From positions 186,001-250,000 of the forward strand of contig JAODUP010000093.1 of assembly GCA_025642065.1 (NCBI GenBank): 64,000 bases of DNA, read 5' to 3'. The position numbers were made by a program, and so were the translations under genes. Positions within the stretch are counted from its first letter, which is position 1; every line of letters starts with the position of its first letter. The DNA comes from Paralvinella palmiformis (lineage: Eukaryota; Annelida; Polychaeta; Terebellida; Alvinellidae). Below, piece after piece: positions 13,296 through 27,700 of the stretch. The notes under the pieces are model-generated. The model saw only the letters and a list, made by a program, of their open reading frames with translations, did no database searches and was not told where the DNA came from.

Positions 13296-14301
13296 ATCTA
13301 GTTTTAGGCGAGTTTTCCTCACTATTACACGGTCGTCCGTTTACTTTACTATTTCATGGCCAAATACTACTTAAGGTGCCAGAACTTTATATTACACATA
13401 TATCTATGAATTTATACATTTGTTTTAAACATCCACTTTATTAACTTGTTATTTATTTAATATATCACAATATAGGCATACAAGGCCTCTATAGCTGTCA
13501 CGTACGGTATAGCTCAGTATATGCGCGGGTGAAAGTCTCCTTTATTTTACGGGGTCGAAGTCTCTGGGCCGAGGTTTCGATGGACCGAGGTCAACGTATA
13601 CCGGGAGTTCACTACATCATTTTGAATAACATTATCTCCACTAGTATATGTACGAGTCCGATTGATCCTGGTCGGTACAACCAGCATATAAGATATCTGT
13701 TACAACTGACGACAGCTATATATGTTTGTGGGCACTTCTAAAACGAACATTAAAAGCTTTAACATGAAAATTACTGATTGAAACTCCTGGATTAATATAC
13801 CTTGCCAACTAATTTTCGCGGGCTTTTACCTTTCGGGTCACCGCCCAGAGCAGCGGAGACGGAGTTTCATGGTTTTCAACGTAGGCCAGATTCTTGTTCT
13901 GAACATCTCGGTTTCAACAACGATCTACTGCGTAATAGAATTGGAATTCAGATAGAAAAATACTTCTAGTGATAGATTAGTTTCTTGTTGTTCAGCATAT
14001 TCCATTATTAAATGTTGTTATTGTCAACAAATGAGAGTAAGCATTTCTTTAGTGAAGTCCGTTAGTCTCAGTTATCGCTTGAAAATTGAAATGGCGACAG
14101 ACGGAGTTTGGTTCATGGTTCACGTTAATTCATGAGAAATAATACCCAAATGCAATATATCAATGCTGGATTATTGCTCTATCAATCACTAATTTTGTGT
14201 AACACAGTATATCTCCGATTTGTTGAGTATTTTCGAAGCAAATAGCACACCCGTTTGTTTATTAGAATTATGCCATCTATGCCGGCGCATTATCACTGAC
14301 G

Positions 14302-14312
14302 TGCGCATGCGC
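14302..14312. promoter_or_regulatory. NRF-1-like palindrome TGCGCATGCGC
   Basis: TGCGCATGCGC stands in a locally GC-richer stretch about 840 bases upstream of the CSTF2 ATG. Such sites are typical of bidirectional housekeeping promoters. It could serve CSTF2 or the minus-strand coiled-coil gene, whose 5' end was not located. Function is inference. Confidence 0.35.
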
Positions 14313-14630
14313 CACGAGTCTACTGCTAGACGATGGCGAACGTTCTACGCGGAAAATGACCACAAATAAAACAAATCGTTGAAGATATATCTGAATTGTC
14401 CTGATAAAATGATAGTATTACAACAGCCTTTTCCATTTTCGATATTATTATAAATGGCCAAAGATGTGAATTGAAGAAACACTATGGGAAAGCCACTGCC
14501 TATACATAAACTTTCGGTCTATTGACTGTTAATTTTGAGACTCAAAACTGTAATAACGATAATTGACAGACGCCACACCCCCATCTTACTCTGGATACTT
14601 GTTGAACACAGGACAAACCCGGCCATATAT

Positions 14631-14654
14631 ATAACACTCTATATATATATATAA

Positions 14655-14686
<32 letters not shown>
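14631..14686. repeat. (TA)n array
   Basis: Two TA runs separated by AACAC, repeated. Upstream of CSTF2. Confidence 0.9.
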
Positions 14687-14688
<2 letters not shown>

Positions 14689-15144
14689 TGAATTCTTGTA
14701 GTGTGGTTAAAATTCCTGCATATAGTTAAAAGGTTGTTTCATCCCTCACTTATTTAGCCTATAATATTCCTTACTTGACCCAATTAGTCTATCTTCTGCA
14801 AAGAAATGACCACTGAACGACAAATATTCACATGTTAACGATCTAATTGTACAGCTGTTACTTTATAATAAGGTGATGTACGCGGTACGTGCTACGCACC
14901 TCATTGTTCTAGGGTGGAATGCTAGTGTTTCATTGCATTTGTGTGGTGTTTCACCATATCCAATAAAACATCACCCTCATTATTATCTTATTTTCACAAA
15001 GAACAGTCCCAAAGCGTCATTAAACCAGATAGCTTATATATAAACAGTCTTTGATTAAACAAAGCAATCGCCCAGTTTGATCAAATGTGGCATTTCTCAT
15101 TTGATCATTCTTTGTAAAATATAGAAATCTATTGACAAGAAAAG

Positions 15145-18100
15145 ATGGCGGCTGTTTCGGCAGGATCTTTTGCTGGTAATTCTCGCGACAGGGATCGTGA
15201 TCAGATGAATTTTGGTCCGGTGACAGCGGCGGAAAGAGCGCAAAGATCTGTTTTTGGTAAGGTGAAACTGACGCATAGACAAACTTAATCTATCTTTCAT
15301 GTTTGAACGTTCCACTTGAGCGATAATAGGCTGATCAAGTGACATGTCTGACGTACCGATGCAATTTATTTACTCCACAATAAACCGTAGTTAATCTAAA
15401 ATCACAGAATATATTATATGTGATTGAATAATACCTATATGTTTAGGCACGTGTCAAAAATATATCATGTAGAATAGTGGAGAAGTGGGAAGTTTCGACC
15501 AGGTGGGGAGAATCGGCTACAACATTAAAACCCTATAAAACTAGATCTATAATACTTTAATAGGGACGTCGTTACGTCGTGAATATTATTTGACAAGTGC
15601 TTTTAAATGGGCGTAAGGAAAATGACGCGTGAAATGAAAGTCATTTTTGTTTTGCTTGTGGTTGCCTTAATATTTCACGTAATAACTATAAATTCAACGT
15701 TTTGAAATTGGGGATATAAATTAAACGTTTTGAAATTGGGGATATAATTGTTAAATGACGTAATGTCAAAAACGGATCAGAAACGATGCGCAAACGATTT
15801 TTAGACAAAATGGTCCGTGATAGAGTTTACCCTTTTTGCGCACAGCCATGGCAATATCTTTTAACAAACAAAGCTAGCCATGTTGTTGCCAATATTCGCT
15901 CTTTCTAAATATGCTGGTTTCCCTATGAAAATACGAAACTAACCTAGTCTGCGATCACTTTTAAATCTAAACCACAATAATACATCTATTAATAATTGAG
16001 CTAGAAAAAGGAAACCACCACTGTAATAAAGCTGAGAATGTTTTCTATTTAATGGTATAATTTTTGTTTTTGATGTGAAACTATCTATGCTGCGCAATAG
16101 GAAAAACCCAGAGGTCCTCTAGTGCCAAATCTTGTAAATTCCCGCAGCGTCAGTTCAACATGTTTAGGTTGTTATACAATCCGATCAAATCTTATGCCTA
16201 ATTTAGCCCATCCATCCTATTTTATGTATGATATATGCATAATAATATACATAGATATTATATTTGACTATATTTCTTGCACATTGTGAATATTTAAGAT
16301 GTAATAGAGAATTAAACATCTGTTTAAAAAAAGTTGCTTGGTTCAAGTTTGTCGGCCTAAGATAAACACCGAAAGGGAATTTTGGGGGGTAAAATTGCAT
16401 TGTGTTCGTGATTATTTGCATTTCAATTTGTTAGATGTGCATAAAACAATTGATGCATGATTTAATGAGACATTATTTTATCAATTCCATGTCGTCTTTT
16501 CCATTAGATTTGTCTGTCTCACTTGAAAAATAGTTCATCACATTTGTCACCGTAATATGATTTACATGCATATAATATGTATATATAAGTTTATAACTAC
16601 ATTCTAATCATAAGACATATTGTACTGTTGGTTAATTTCTTTATAAAATATATAACAGCACAACACCTGAGGATTAAAAATGTATGCATTGGACCTTACA
16701 GTGGTCATTTTCTACACTATTGAGGTGTATATTTCCAAAATTATGTAAGGAAACCATGTTAAGTTATATATTTACTTATTATTCACTTCAAGACCTATCT
16801 AATGAAACAAAAATGGATGTTCTATGACTAATTTGAAAAATTAAACCATTTCTCACTTTGAACCGCCCTGAAATAAATTTGCCGATTGGTGTTTGGGTCA
16901 ATTTTGCTGCCTTATTTCTGAAAAATATGATAACTTGATACATATTTATTTATTTTAACCGTGTTATACATAAATATTACATTACACAAATGATGAAAAC
17001 AGGTCAGTGATACAATTATTTGGTGAGTTATGACATTGATAAACCTTCACCTCTGGCAGTGATACATTTCTGAAATTAGACTTTTGTGACCTGTCAAATA
17101 AGTGGCAATATTTGGGGCATATTTTAGCCGATTACTCAATAATGATAAAAGATAGTCCCATTAAACTATATATTTTCTTCTTAGTTATGACAAGACCTAG
17201 CCAATGAAGCTCTATGACCATTCTGAAAAAATGACTGCCTTCCCTACCTATAACCTATTCATAATTTCATTATTTATTACACTGCCAGAATTCCAACACT
17301 TTGTTACAAATTCGTTTGAGGCACGCACAAACCGATGATATATTCATGATATTAATATTCACATAAAGTAATGACCTTCAACGCACTCAATTCTCCTCTT
17401 GTTCAGTGCACCACTTGGATAAGGTATAAAACAATTTCAATTACCCCCCAGGTTGTTCAATTACCCATGCTTCACTTTCAGAAAATTTATGGTGCCAAAA
17501 ATATATTATCAAGATTGAAATGCACATTTATCAGAAGCTTGAAGTTAGATAAATTTTTTTAATGGATTCTACTTTTCTAATATGAAAACATAAACTTTTG
17601 TGGTTAATTATGTGTTAATTGTCCAAAAACTGCCATATCTACTCTAATATATCACTGAATAATTGTTTGTGTTTACTTGGAACAATAAAACAATTAGTGA
17701 CTGAAAGTGGGCATGTGAAAATTCGAACTTTTGCCACTAGGTGTCAACATTTCAAAAGTCTGTAAACAACATTTGTGCCATTCAGTTTTTGTTAGATTTT
17801 CATGGTGTTTGATCTTCATTAGCTCTCACTGTGGTGTCCTTTTGAACAATTAATGTATGTAGAAATAAAATGTACCTTTCATGTAAGATTACGTCAATAA
17901 ATTTGGAAATAACAAGGGAAACAAGAGTGGTCCAAATATAAATTAAGTATGATTGTATGGCACAATAAAAATGGTCAGAATGTGTCAGGCACAGCCATAT
18001 AGTTTTGATCTGGTAGTGTACATTGCAGTCAGAGCACCTGTTGTGATGATGTCATGATAATTGTTGACCTTCCCCTTGAACTAATGAAACGTGGCTACAA

Positions 18101-21031
18101 TCCCTAAAATATGCTCAAAATAGGCTAAAGAATGACTGGTAAATTTCTGAGTAAACATTCATGCAAATGTCTACCCCTTAATACAGGCCTATTCCCAATA
18201 TAATCACCCTGGGCGAACAGGGTAATTGCAAACAAAAACTGTATTAAAATCTATCAAGCCAATATTTTCATATGTAACTTTTAACCCAAAATGAACAAAA
18301 ATAAATTCCATTTCAATGGATAATATTAAGTTAAGCCTCAAAAGCTTTTAATATACAGGTAGGCAAACATTTGAATATATTATTTTATTATGTATATATT
18401 ATATATATATTATGAATATATTTTTGAACAATATTGATGAAATGGAACTTATCCTGCAATACGTTTTGTTACTACAGTTGGTAATATACCATATGAAGCA
18501 ACAGAAGAACAGCTGAAGGAAATATTTTGCCAGGTTGGACCTGTTGTTAGTTTTAGGTAAGTTAGATTTTTCTTTTAGAGAAATAGTTTGGTTAATGTAA
18601 ATAAACTTCTGACAAACTAGTTGTTTTCAATTCTTATACAAGGTGTGAAATATACTCATTCTGGAGTTTACTACCATAGACTGAAGCCAGTAAGAGTTTC
18701 ATTTTTGTATGTATTTTCAGATTAGTGTATGACAGAGAGACAGGTAAACCTAAAGGATATGGCTTTTGTGAGTACCAGGATGTGGAAACAGCTCGCAGTG
18801 CAATGCGTAATCTGAACAACCATGATTTTAATGGCCGTCCACTTCGTGTTGGTGTTGCTGCTGGTGAACAGGGCAAGGATGACAAATGTAGGTCTATAAC
18901 TCTATATAGGGGGTGTATGTAAGGGTAAATGTTTACTTGTCCAGAACTTATTTTAGTTACCAGATAGCAAGGTTAGCATTTACGTTTAGGTATAGGTTTG
19001 TTAATCCACTCTGTGGTTTACTAGTCATGAAGATAGTTAAAGCTAGAGAGATTGATATTGTTACCCCAGCAACTATACTTTATTCCACAAACAGCCACTG
19101 AAAATTGAATAATGGCCTTTTGTCAATCAGAGGTCATTAGTATCAAGGGTGACAAGGCCATTATTACTTTACTAGACACACAAAACTCTTTATTAGTTTG
19201 TGGATTGGTGAACTGGTAGGTGTTTCCTTCCACGATATGTGTGCAGTATTTGTCAATTTGTCAGGGTTCTCACCCATCCTGGAAAACATGGAAAATAACA
19301 AATTCATTTTCTAAGTCCTGGAAAGGTCCTTGAATTTTACAAAATCTGGAAATGTTCTAGGGGAAAAATTGGCTGTGAATAAATCAGGGTACCCACAGCA
19401 CAAGAAAAATGACTTGAAAATTTTCCCTGATGGGAAAACAGCGGGAATTAAAAATTTTGGAAAAATACAGTGGAAACACGGAATTCTTATGCCTTCATTC
19501 CAATTTATAGCATTAGGGGTCAGCAGTGGATAAAGGCCACGTTACTAAAAAAGGTTAATTCAGCATGCAATTTTTGCACACAGTACCTAGGGAAAAGTCT
19601 TAAATAAGACAGGGAAAATACAGGGAATTTGATTAATGAAATCCTGTGGGCACCCTGAAAATCCACTTAGAACAAAAAAGCTCATTAATAAATATTATGC
19701 CTGTAGAAGAAAACTTCGATTCTAGAAGAAGAGTACCAGTACATATTCTTGAATGACTTGATATCCGATGTTAGTTAAGAATTTAAATAAAAGTGAGTGG
19801 TTCATACAGCTAGAGGGGGAGAGAAGGAAGCTGTACCATAAAATATCAATTATATATCATACATTGAATAAATACGATATGCTTTTTGCACATATTTTGA
19901 TTTATTACATTTGAATCTTGTATATTTTGTCCTGGAAAAACAATATTTCCTTGGTTGTGGGACCATGGTTTGTTTGCTTTTCTTTAAAATGGACACATTT
20001 TTAGGATTAGTGATAAAAACAAGACCTTACTTTTTCAGCAATGCAACAAGCCTTGGGAGGAATACCAATGGAAGTAAGTTTATAACACTTTGTTGTATGT
20101 TGATGGATTTATGTTAGTGATTTAGTTTAATCTCCATATATGTGTTACCGTAGATCCCAGCCATTAAGCCATACTTTGAGTCAATATTATTACCCTTATT
20201 TTCTGGGGTTGGCTTAATGGCTATTGCTATTTCAGTGTCAAGAAATTCAGTAATCGTGATAAGAAATATCAGGGTTGTATGCAAATGGACATCAATCGTC
20301 ATTTTGATCTAAACTCATGCAGTCATGGATCTCATTCATTTGGTGGCAAAGACATCTTGGTTTTGTAGAAGAGTGTATTTATCATTGTTGTAATAATATA
20401 GGATTATTGAAAACAACGAAGTTTAAAAAACTAAAATGTCATTAATTTATCATCGTTTCACAATGCAGTCGTGTCTTTTAAACACTGTTCCCATGGTTCA
20501 CAACACAAGTGCGATGTTCGGTGATGTTTCTTTGCTATTTCATGTGTTCAAAAAATTTGATATTTTCGCCTAAAAAACTTCAGGGATTTTTAGATCAGCT
20601 TAATGGATGGTACTACCATAAATTGTGATATTTTAGGCTTAAAATATGACCTCGGCTTAATGGCTGGGACGTACGGTGGGGGTGGGTTTGGGAGGGGGGA
20701 AGGAAAACTATGATTGCATTAATAAAAATTTTAAAGGACAAGAACTATGCATGTCAGTTTTGATTCTGTGTTAATTCCCTTTAAACAATAACTACACATA
20801 ATTATGTATCTTTATCAGTCTTATTCTGTGGTGTTATGCTTATTTGACAGGATTAAATTTCAACACATTCATGTGAAAATTGGTCCATAAATGTAATAAC
20901 ATGGTATTTATACAATAATGACAAAGTAAAGAACATATGCAATTGAATTATTTAATTTCCAAGGCCATCACAGTTTTACTCATTTAGTAAATATTTTACT
21001 GTAACAAGTGAATGAGAACATGCCGATTCTT

Positions 21032-21070
<39 letters not shown>

Positions 21071-21728
21071 TGTTGAAAATAAGAGCCTGCCCGGGGCTGA
21101 CACTTCTCTAGTTGCTTGCCTGGTGATCCCGCTGATATTCAACCTATTCTGCATTTCGCACTGCGAATAAAATGGTTAAAATAATAAGAAACAATAATTT
21201 ATTCAATGAACAAACCCATATCCAGCAGTGCATGGTCAGGCAGATGATGCAGGTGAGGCAGTGATCAGAGGTGTCTGAGCTCCAGGCTTTTATTGTCATT
21301 CAGAATTTTCTGATCTAGAGGAATCTGATCCTCCCATTGAATAAACTGTTCAAAGAATATTTAATGTTGAAAAAAGATGGATGTTTAATAACTAAATCAT
21401 TAGTTGTTTTGTATTTCACATGGTGAAAATAAGCTTAGGCCTATTTCAATTTATTTTCTTGACCTCGCCACATCTACATTTGTTAACCCATTTCCATTGT
21501 CAATGATTCACCCCATCATGCATAAATGATTAACCATTATTCCCCCTGTACTAGTACTTTTAGCCTATATATTGCCGCCAACTTTTTCGTACATGTCCAG
21601 CTTGCTTTGCGGTTTCTGTGCTACTTATTCTCTTGCGGCACCTGGGCCGGCAACTTTTCATCAGGGCTGACAACTTTTAGGACTTGCCAGCCCTGGTGTC
21701 TGATGATTTTTTGAGGGAATTTCCAACA

Positions 21729-21768
<40 letters not shown>

Positions 21769-24700
21769 CAAGTACCCTACTTCTGAGGTAAAATGTCACT
21801 GTGCACTATAAGTTACAATAGCATTGTGCTCATAATCATTTGGCCCTGTTTACTTTAAACTAGCTACTGGAACAAGAGTGTGAAATCTTAGTCTCCTGTG
21901 TATCAATTTGGCCCACTTGACTTCTGCCTCATATTTAATTGACTCCCATATTTCTTCCTCCATGTTTAGCAACTGGTTCAGTCTTTTATTTCCAAGGCTG
22001 GCACGTTAATCTGACTTTGTCAGCTTTAAATGACTGAAGAGTCTTTCAACTTCTGCTGAGGATAGTGACAGTGAAACAGCAACACTATACATCACATATA
22101 TGTCAGTTTTGGGTACAGCAAATGCAGGTTCTTTGAACTATCCTATGTTCTGTCCATTTGAAGCTTCCTGAGAATCTGTAATGGAGATGTACCTGGCTAC
22201 TGTGCTATGTCCAGTTGCTTCAGCCATTCCACCCATTTCACCCACTCCTCAACAAGCCAAAAAAAAAAAAAAATAAGATCCATATTGGTACCTTTTCTGC
22301 TAAATGTAATTTTTGGTTATGACAGTGGCTTTTTAATGCAATTGACCAATGAAAACACAAAGGTTTGGTGTACCATGTTAGACATAAACACCATTTGAAG
22401 ATCACATGAATAGCACTCGATCAGTAAAGGAAAAAGACAGTCACTTTAAATAATAAAATATGCATAATATACGTTACATAAGTTGCACATCAAGGATACA
22501 TTGTTTTATATGTATTATGTACAATATGTGAGCTAAATGTGCAATCAGTGGTTTATAATTCAGTATGTACCTGTATTTTCACATTTAGCGCTATTTATAA
22601 TGATACATCTGATTAGCAAAGATTACAACTAAAAGAATTGTGCAAATCACAGATTTACCCAAAGCAGATTTACAGAATTTTAGCTAAAGCGGGAATGTTG
22701 TCATGCAATATTTTTTGTATGATCTAAAGTGGCTATGAATCAACCACAAACATTATCTGGAGCAGTTTTGTATAGTTATATACAATATGTTAACTCCCAT
22801 AAATTATCGGCAGTAATTTTAGCAGGGCTGATTCTAGGATGTTTTTTTATGGGATTCCCATGAAAACGGAACAGCATGTAAACAGACAAGAGCACTTCCA
22901 TATGTCCGGACGCAGCATACGATTTGTCCTGTGGCTGCGTATTGATGCATATACGGCAAACTGTATTTAAAAAATTTATAATACCTAAATCTGTTTAGGG
23001 GGAGTAACTGAACCCCCTCCTCACACACACACATCTGTTTTTTTTTCTTTCTTTGCTATCTGTATTTCTGTTGTATTGCCATGGGGAACACATGTTCATA
23101 TCACACAAATTGCATTATGCTTGCCACATATATAGAATCTAAGCTTAAGTTTTTATTGTGCGTTGTTACATACTGTTTGATTGGCCGAGACATTGAAAAT
23201 TGGTCAATGAGGGCACATCTTCTAAGTTTTTACATGTATTGTCATGACAACCAATAGCAATCATGAGGAACTATCTTAACGCTTTTGATGCTCACCCTGG
23301 GACCGACTTCATCAACCTGGGGCCCACTTTCTAACAATCCTAGAATCAACACTGGTTTGTGGACGGGTGGTAAATCAATGGGCAATTTGTGGGGCAGGGC
23401 GAGGATAGAGCAGGGTGGGCAGTAGGAGGGGCAGGGTGGGCAGTAGGAGGGGCAGGGCAGCATGCTCCTCTGTAACTGTATAGCAAGGCCTCTTATATAT
23501 TTGGAAATGTAATTTTACATGTTAACAGTATAAAATAACTGTTTGCTGGCATAGGTAGTTCGTTCACCTTTCTTTCATATAAATGTGCATTTTAGGATTA
23601 CATAAGATTTACAGTTATGATCTGAAATGTTTTTTGTAAATGTTTAGTCACAATCACAAATTTTTAATATTCAAATTTCAAAACCAATTTTATTAAGATT
23701 AAAATTTATATCCCCTCAGACTCTGTCAGTATTTCAAATAATAGAAATATAAATCTGCTCATAGCAAATATATAAATTAGGGCTATAATAGATATATCCA
23801 CCTGATTGTTTAGTATTTAAATATTGATTGTTTATTACAACTATGCAAAATGTGCCAAAACTTGTTATGACCTTTTTTTCTCTATGTTTAGAGTCCATAT
23901 GGAGATCCTGTTGAACCTGCGAAGGCTCCTGAAGCTATCTCTAAAGCTGTAGCCAGTTTGCCTCCAGAACAGATGTTTGAGTTGATGAAACAAATGAAGG
24001 TTTGTAAATCTAGTAAGAAACACTCACTTTGCTACTAGAAAGGATTACCAGCTTAACTGGTAAATTAATATTTCGTGGAAGGTCTGAATTTCCCATCAGG
24101 TACCACAAAGTACTGCCATAATACAGTTGATAATACAGTGTGCTACAGCCCATCTACTTGTAGCATTGGATCCTAGCATAACCTGTGTTACTGGGAAATA
24201 GTTTCTTTGGTTCTATGTTCCAGATATGAGAAGTACTGAGGCTAACTTTTAGTATGTTTTAGGGTACATATAAAGAGGCAACAGGCACAGAGCATCAACA
24301 TATCTAAACATCCTTCGAGACCTACCTCCATAAATCTAAATACAAAACTATACATACATTAATCTAAAAATAAAATGTTCCATACCTCCACATATTGATA
24401 GATGTGTGCGTATACCTAAGCATGTGTCTGGTCTACTCATCAGACTGTGGGAACCAGCTAATTCGCTTTTTGTACGCGACAAATATGTCACGCCCACAGG
24501 AAAGCGGCTACATGCAGGCTACGTACAAAAAGCAGAAGCATGTAAACATACCATTTGATACCACAGCTCGCAGCAAACAACACATGCATGTGCTTCAATG
24601 GTGACTTGCTACATACATATCATAAACTATTTTGACACCACAGTTTACATTCAACAGTAATTTTCTGTGGTTCAAAAGAAACCTGTATATAAAAATTTTG

Positions 24701-27700
24701 ACACCTCAGATGCTGACCTCAGCTTTATTCTGGGTTCGAATAACTGAATAAATCCTACCTATATGAACCATGTATCAATACACGTCCGACTAGTCTGGCG
24801 TCGAAGTTCTTCTCTAACCTAAGTGAAAATCTAAGCCTTATATATACCCTCAGCATGTTAACAAACATTACAGTTTGTTCATACACTAACTCAGTATGGA
24901 CTCACTGAAGTGATTTAACTAAAATAAAAACAAAGTAGCAATACTGCACAATGGATTATTACTGGACTAGAACGAAATATCGTCTCAAACCTGAGTAAAT
25001 ACTATGATTTACTCAAACCTAACAGCTAACCCTCATATGTTTCCGTTCATCACTAAGTGAACGTTCATTCACACCTAATTTAGTGTCCCAAAGTATATGC
25101 AGTTAGGTGTGGTAGGATCTAAATTAAAGCGCCTATCCACTTGATCTATTTGACCCATGGTCGAGAACCGCTGATTTCAGGCAGATCTCCAATACTGCGA
25201 ATGACACGTCGGTATTATAATAGCTATACATTTAACAATTTATTTCTTTTTTCTTTAGCTTTGTATCCAGAACAATCCTAATGAAGCAAGGAACATGTTG
25301 CTCCAGAATCCTCAGCTAGCTTATGCCCTGCTTCAGGCACAGATCGTGATGAAGATTGTCGATCCACAAGTAGCTTTGGTAATGTATCTTCATGTACATA
25401 ACAATTAAGTGTTGCTTACTCGGACCTACACAAAACCAAACTCTGTTATATGTTGATAATGAGTTGGTATTAGTTTAAATCAGTTGGTTGGTAGGTTTTT
25501 ACATTGATGGTGAAAATGAATGTTATAATCCAATTATCATAAATCTGTCCAAATTGTCCAAACCAGATTTTTTGAACATACCAGGAGAATTATGCTAAAA
25601 CAATTATCTTAATGTCATAAATTGTAAAAAATATTAAATTTTAAGATAGAAAATAAAATAATTTGACATATATGTTATTGTTAATTTGCAAATATGTCCA
25701 CAGTTAAATATAATACAAAGATATTGATTTAATTTATGTTTCATTTGTGACCACTAAGTAACTATTTTGACCTGTCACCTACCCCTCAGCTTATGACTAG
25801 GAAAATCTTTGGAAACTAACACAATGGTATTAAAATTCAATCTACACAATTATACACACACAAATACCATTGGGGAATACTTATTGGTCACTAAAATGAG
25901 TATTAATGCTTTTGGTTGAATGTTGGCCACTTAATTTATTGGATGACCAGTATTAAATAACTGCAACAGATATTCCATCTTTGACTGACAATTTAAATGT
26001 GTTTATGGATCCTTTTTAAGCTGGGTCCATCTGTATTTCTTCAACTATTGCTTTCTCTTACATCAGTGACTTTCAGTTAATACAGAACTGTTTATGTTCA
26101 GACTTTGCTCTTGCATGTTCTGCCATTCAGTTAAAGAGCATTAAAAAAACATCAATCCTAACAACAATATTAAGGTTTGTAATGCTGTGTTTCATTTATA
26201 ATAATGCAATGTTTTGCATTATATTTCTAGGCAATGTTGCACAGACAGACTGAACAGATACCACCATTGTTAGCATCAGATCAGGATTTTAAGCCAGCTA
26301 TTTCACAGGATACGGTATGACTAGTTCTGTTGTGTTTATCATCCAGAATCATTGTATTTATATTGTGCAATGTACCAGGGGCACAGTTTGGGACAAATAA
26401 GTTAGTGGCCCACAGGGCCACTAACTTTCAAAAGTTAGTGGCCATTATCCGATGTTAGTGGCCCTGAAACGGGAGAAGTGCGGCCAGTGAGCCAAATGCT
26501 GCAGGGATGTTATAAGCAGAGAGCTTAGATATAAACAGTATTTGCTATAAGCCCCACCAAGAAAATTTGGATCAGACCTTTTGAGAGTGCTTCTCAGGTA
26601 TATTTCAAAAAATATGATGTCTTTTAAGGAGAGATTTTGAACCAACCACTGACTGGTGGCAAAATAATACAGTCTACACCCCAACGAGAACAAAACTATT
26701 TACCTCAAATAGAGAAAATATACATGCCTGACTGTCAGATTAAAAAAGGAACAATAATAATACAGATTACTTATAAATTTTCAAAAGTCTATTAATTAAT
26801 TCCTCCTTCAAATCCAAGTCAACATCCAACTTCAAACCACGGTTGTTATATGATAACCACGGTCTTCCAGCTTTCTACATAGCCAAGAATCCTGCCCTGG
26901 TCATAAAATTCAGGATTCAACCATCTGATTCACTGTCCAGGCAGACATTCCCAAGAAAAATAGGTCAGAAGGTGAGAGGGGTGTCTGAAACACATGAATG
27001 ATGGATACAGCAATGTCGCATATGCTAGCGCAATGTCATATACACATTTTGATTTGCATGCTGCATTACACATTTTGCATATATGGAATCTTGGCTTTAC
27101 CACAAATTGTTTCGCAGTCAGACAGTATGGTCATCTGACGGGCAAGTATTTGAATTAAATGGTCGCCCTTACCAACAAATAGTCATCAGAGCCGAGTTAG
27201 CAACCGCTAATTTTCAGTCCTGATGTACATTAAATAAGTTCAGTGAAATTGTATTTAGTTTTTTTTTGCATCTTTTGTTTATCCTTACTTTATGAACTTA
27301 TAGGGGAAAGGATTTCCAAGTACAGTAGGCCCCCATTATAATGTGGAAGGCTATAACACAGTCAGACCTTGGACCCCAATTCGTGGAATCCATGACAGGG
27401 CATTCTTACACGAAATGGCATGACAGATCAATTTTCCAAAATAATTTGAACACATGTTCACAGTGTGTAATTCATACATAAAAACATAGCCAATGGTCAC
27501 AACTTACCCATGAGTAGATTTATTTATCACAACCTTAATTACACACCACTTGGGCTCAATCAGCCAAACAAACAGCCCAATCACAACCCTCATTTATTGT
27601 GTGACTCCACCTACTAAATAAGTTTGATTCTGTTTGTTAGTTCACAGCTACTGCGTATGATTTATTCCAATTAGGAAGCATATTTTGTGTATAAAAGACC

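Larger units (their letters stand above)
13300..15144. other. Spacer upstream of CSTF2
   Basis: Locally GC-richer between 13500 and 14350. On the minus strand a possible leader exon ends at a donor CGAAAG|GTAAAA near 13829 and could belong to the coiled-coil gene; this is weak. No coding frame is convincing. The CSTF2 transcription start is somewhere before 15145. Confidence 0.45.
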
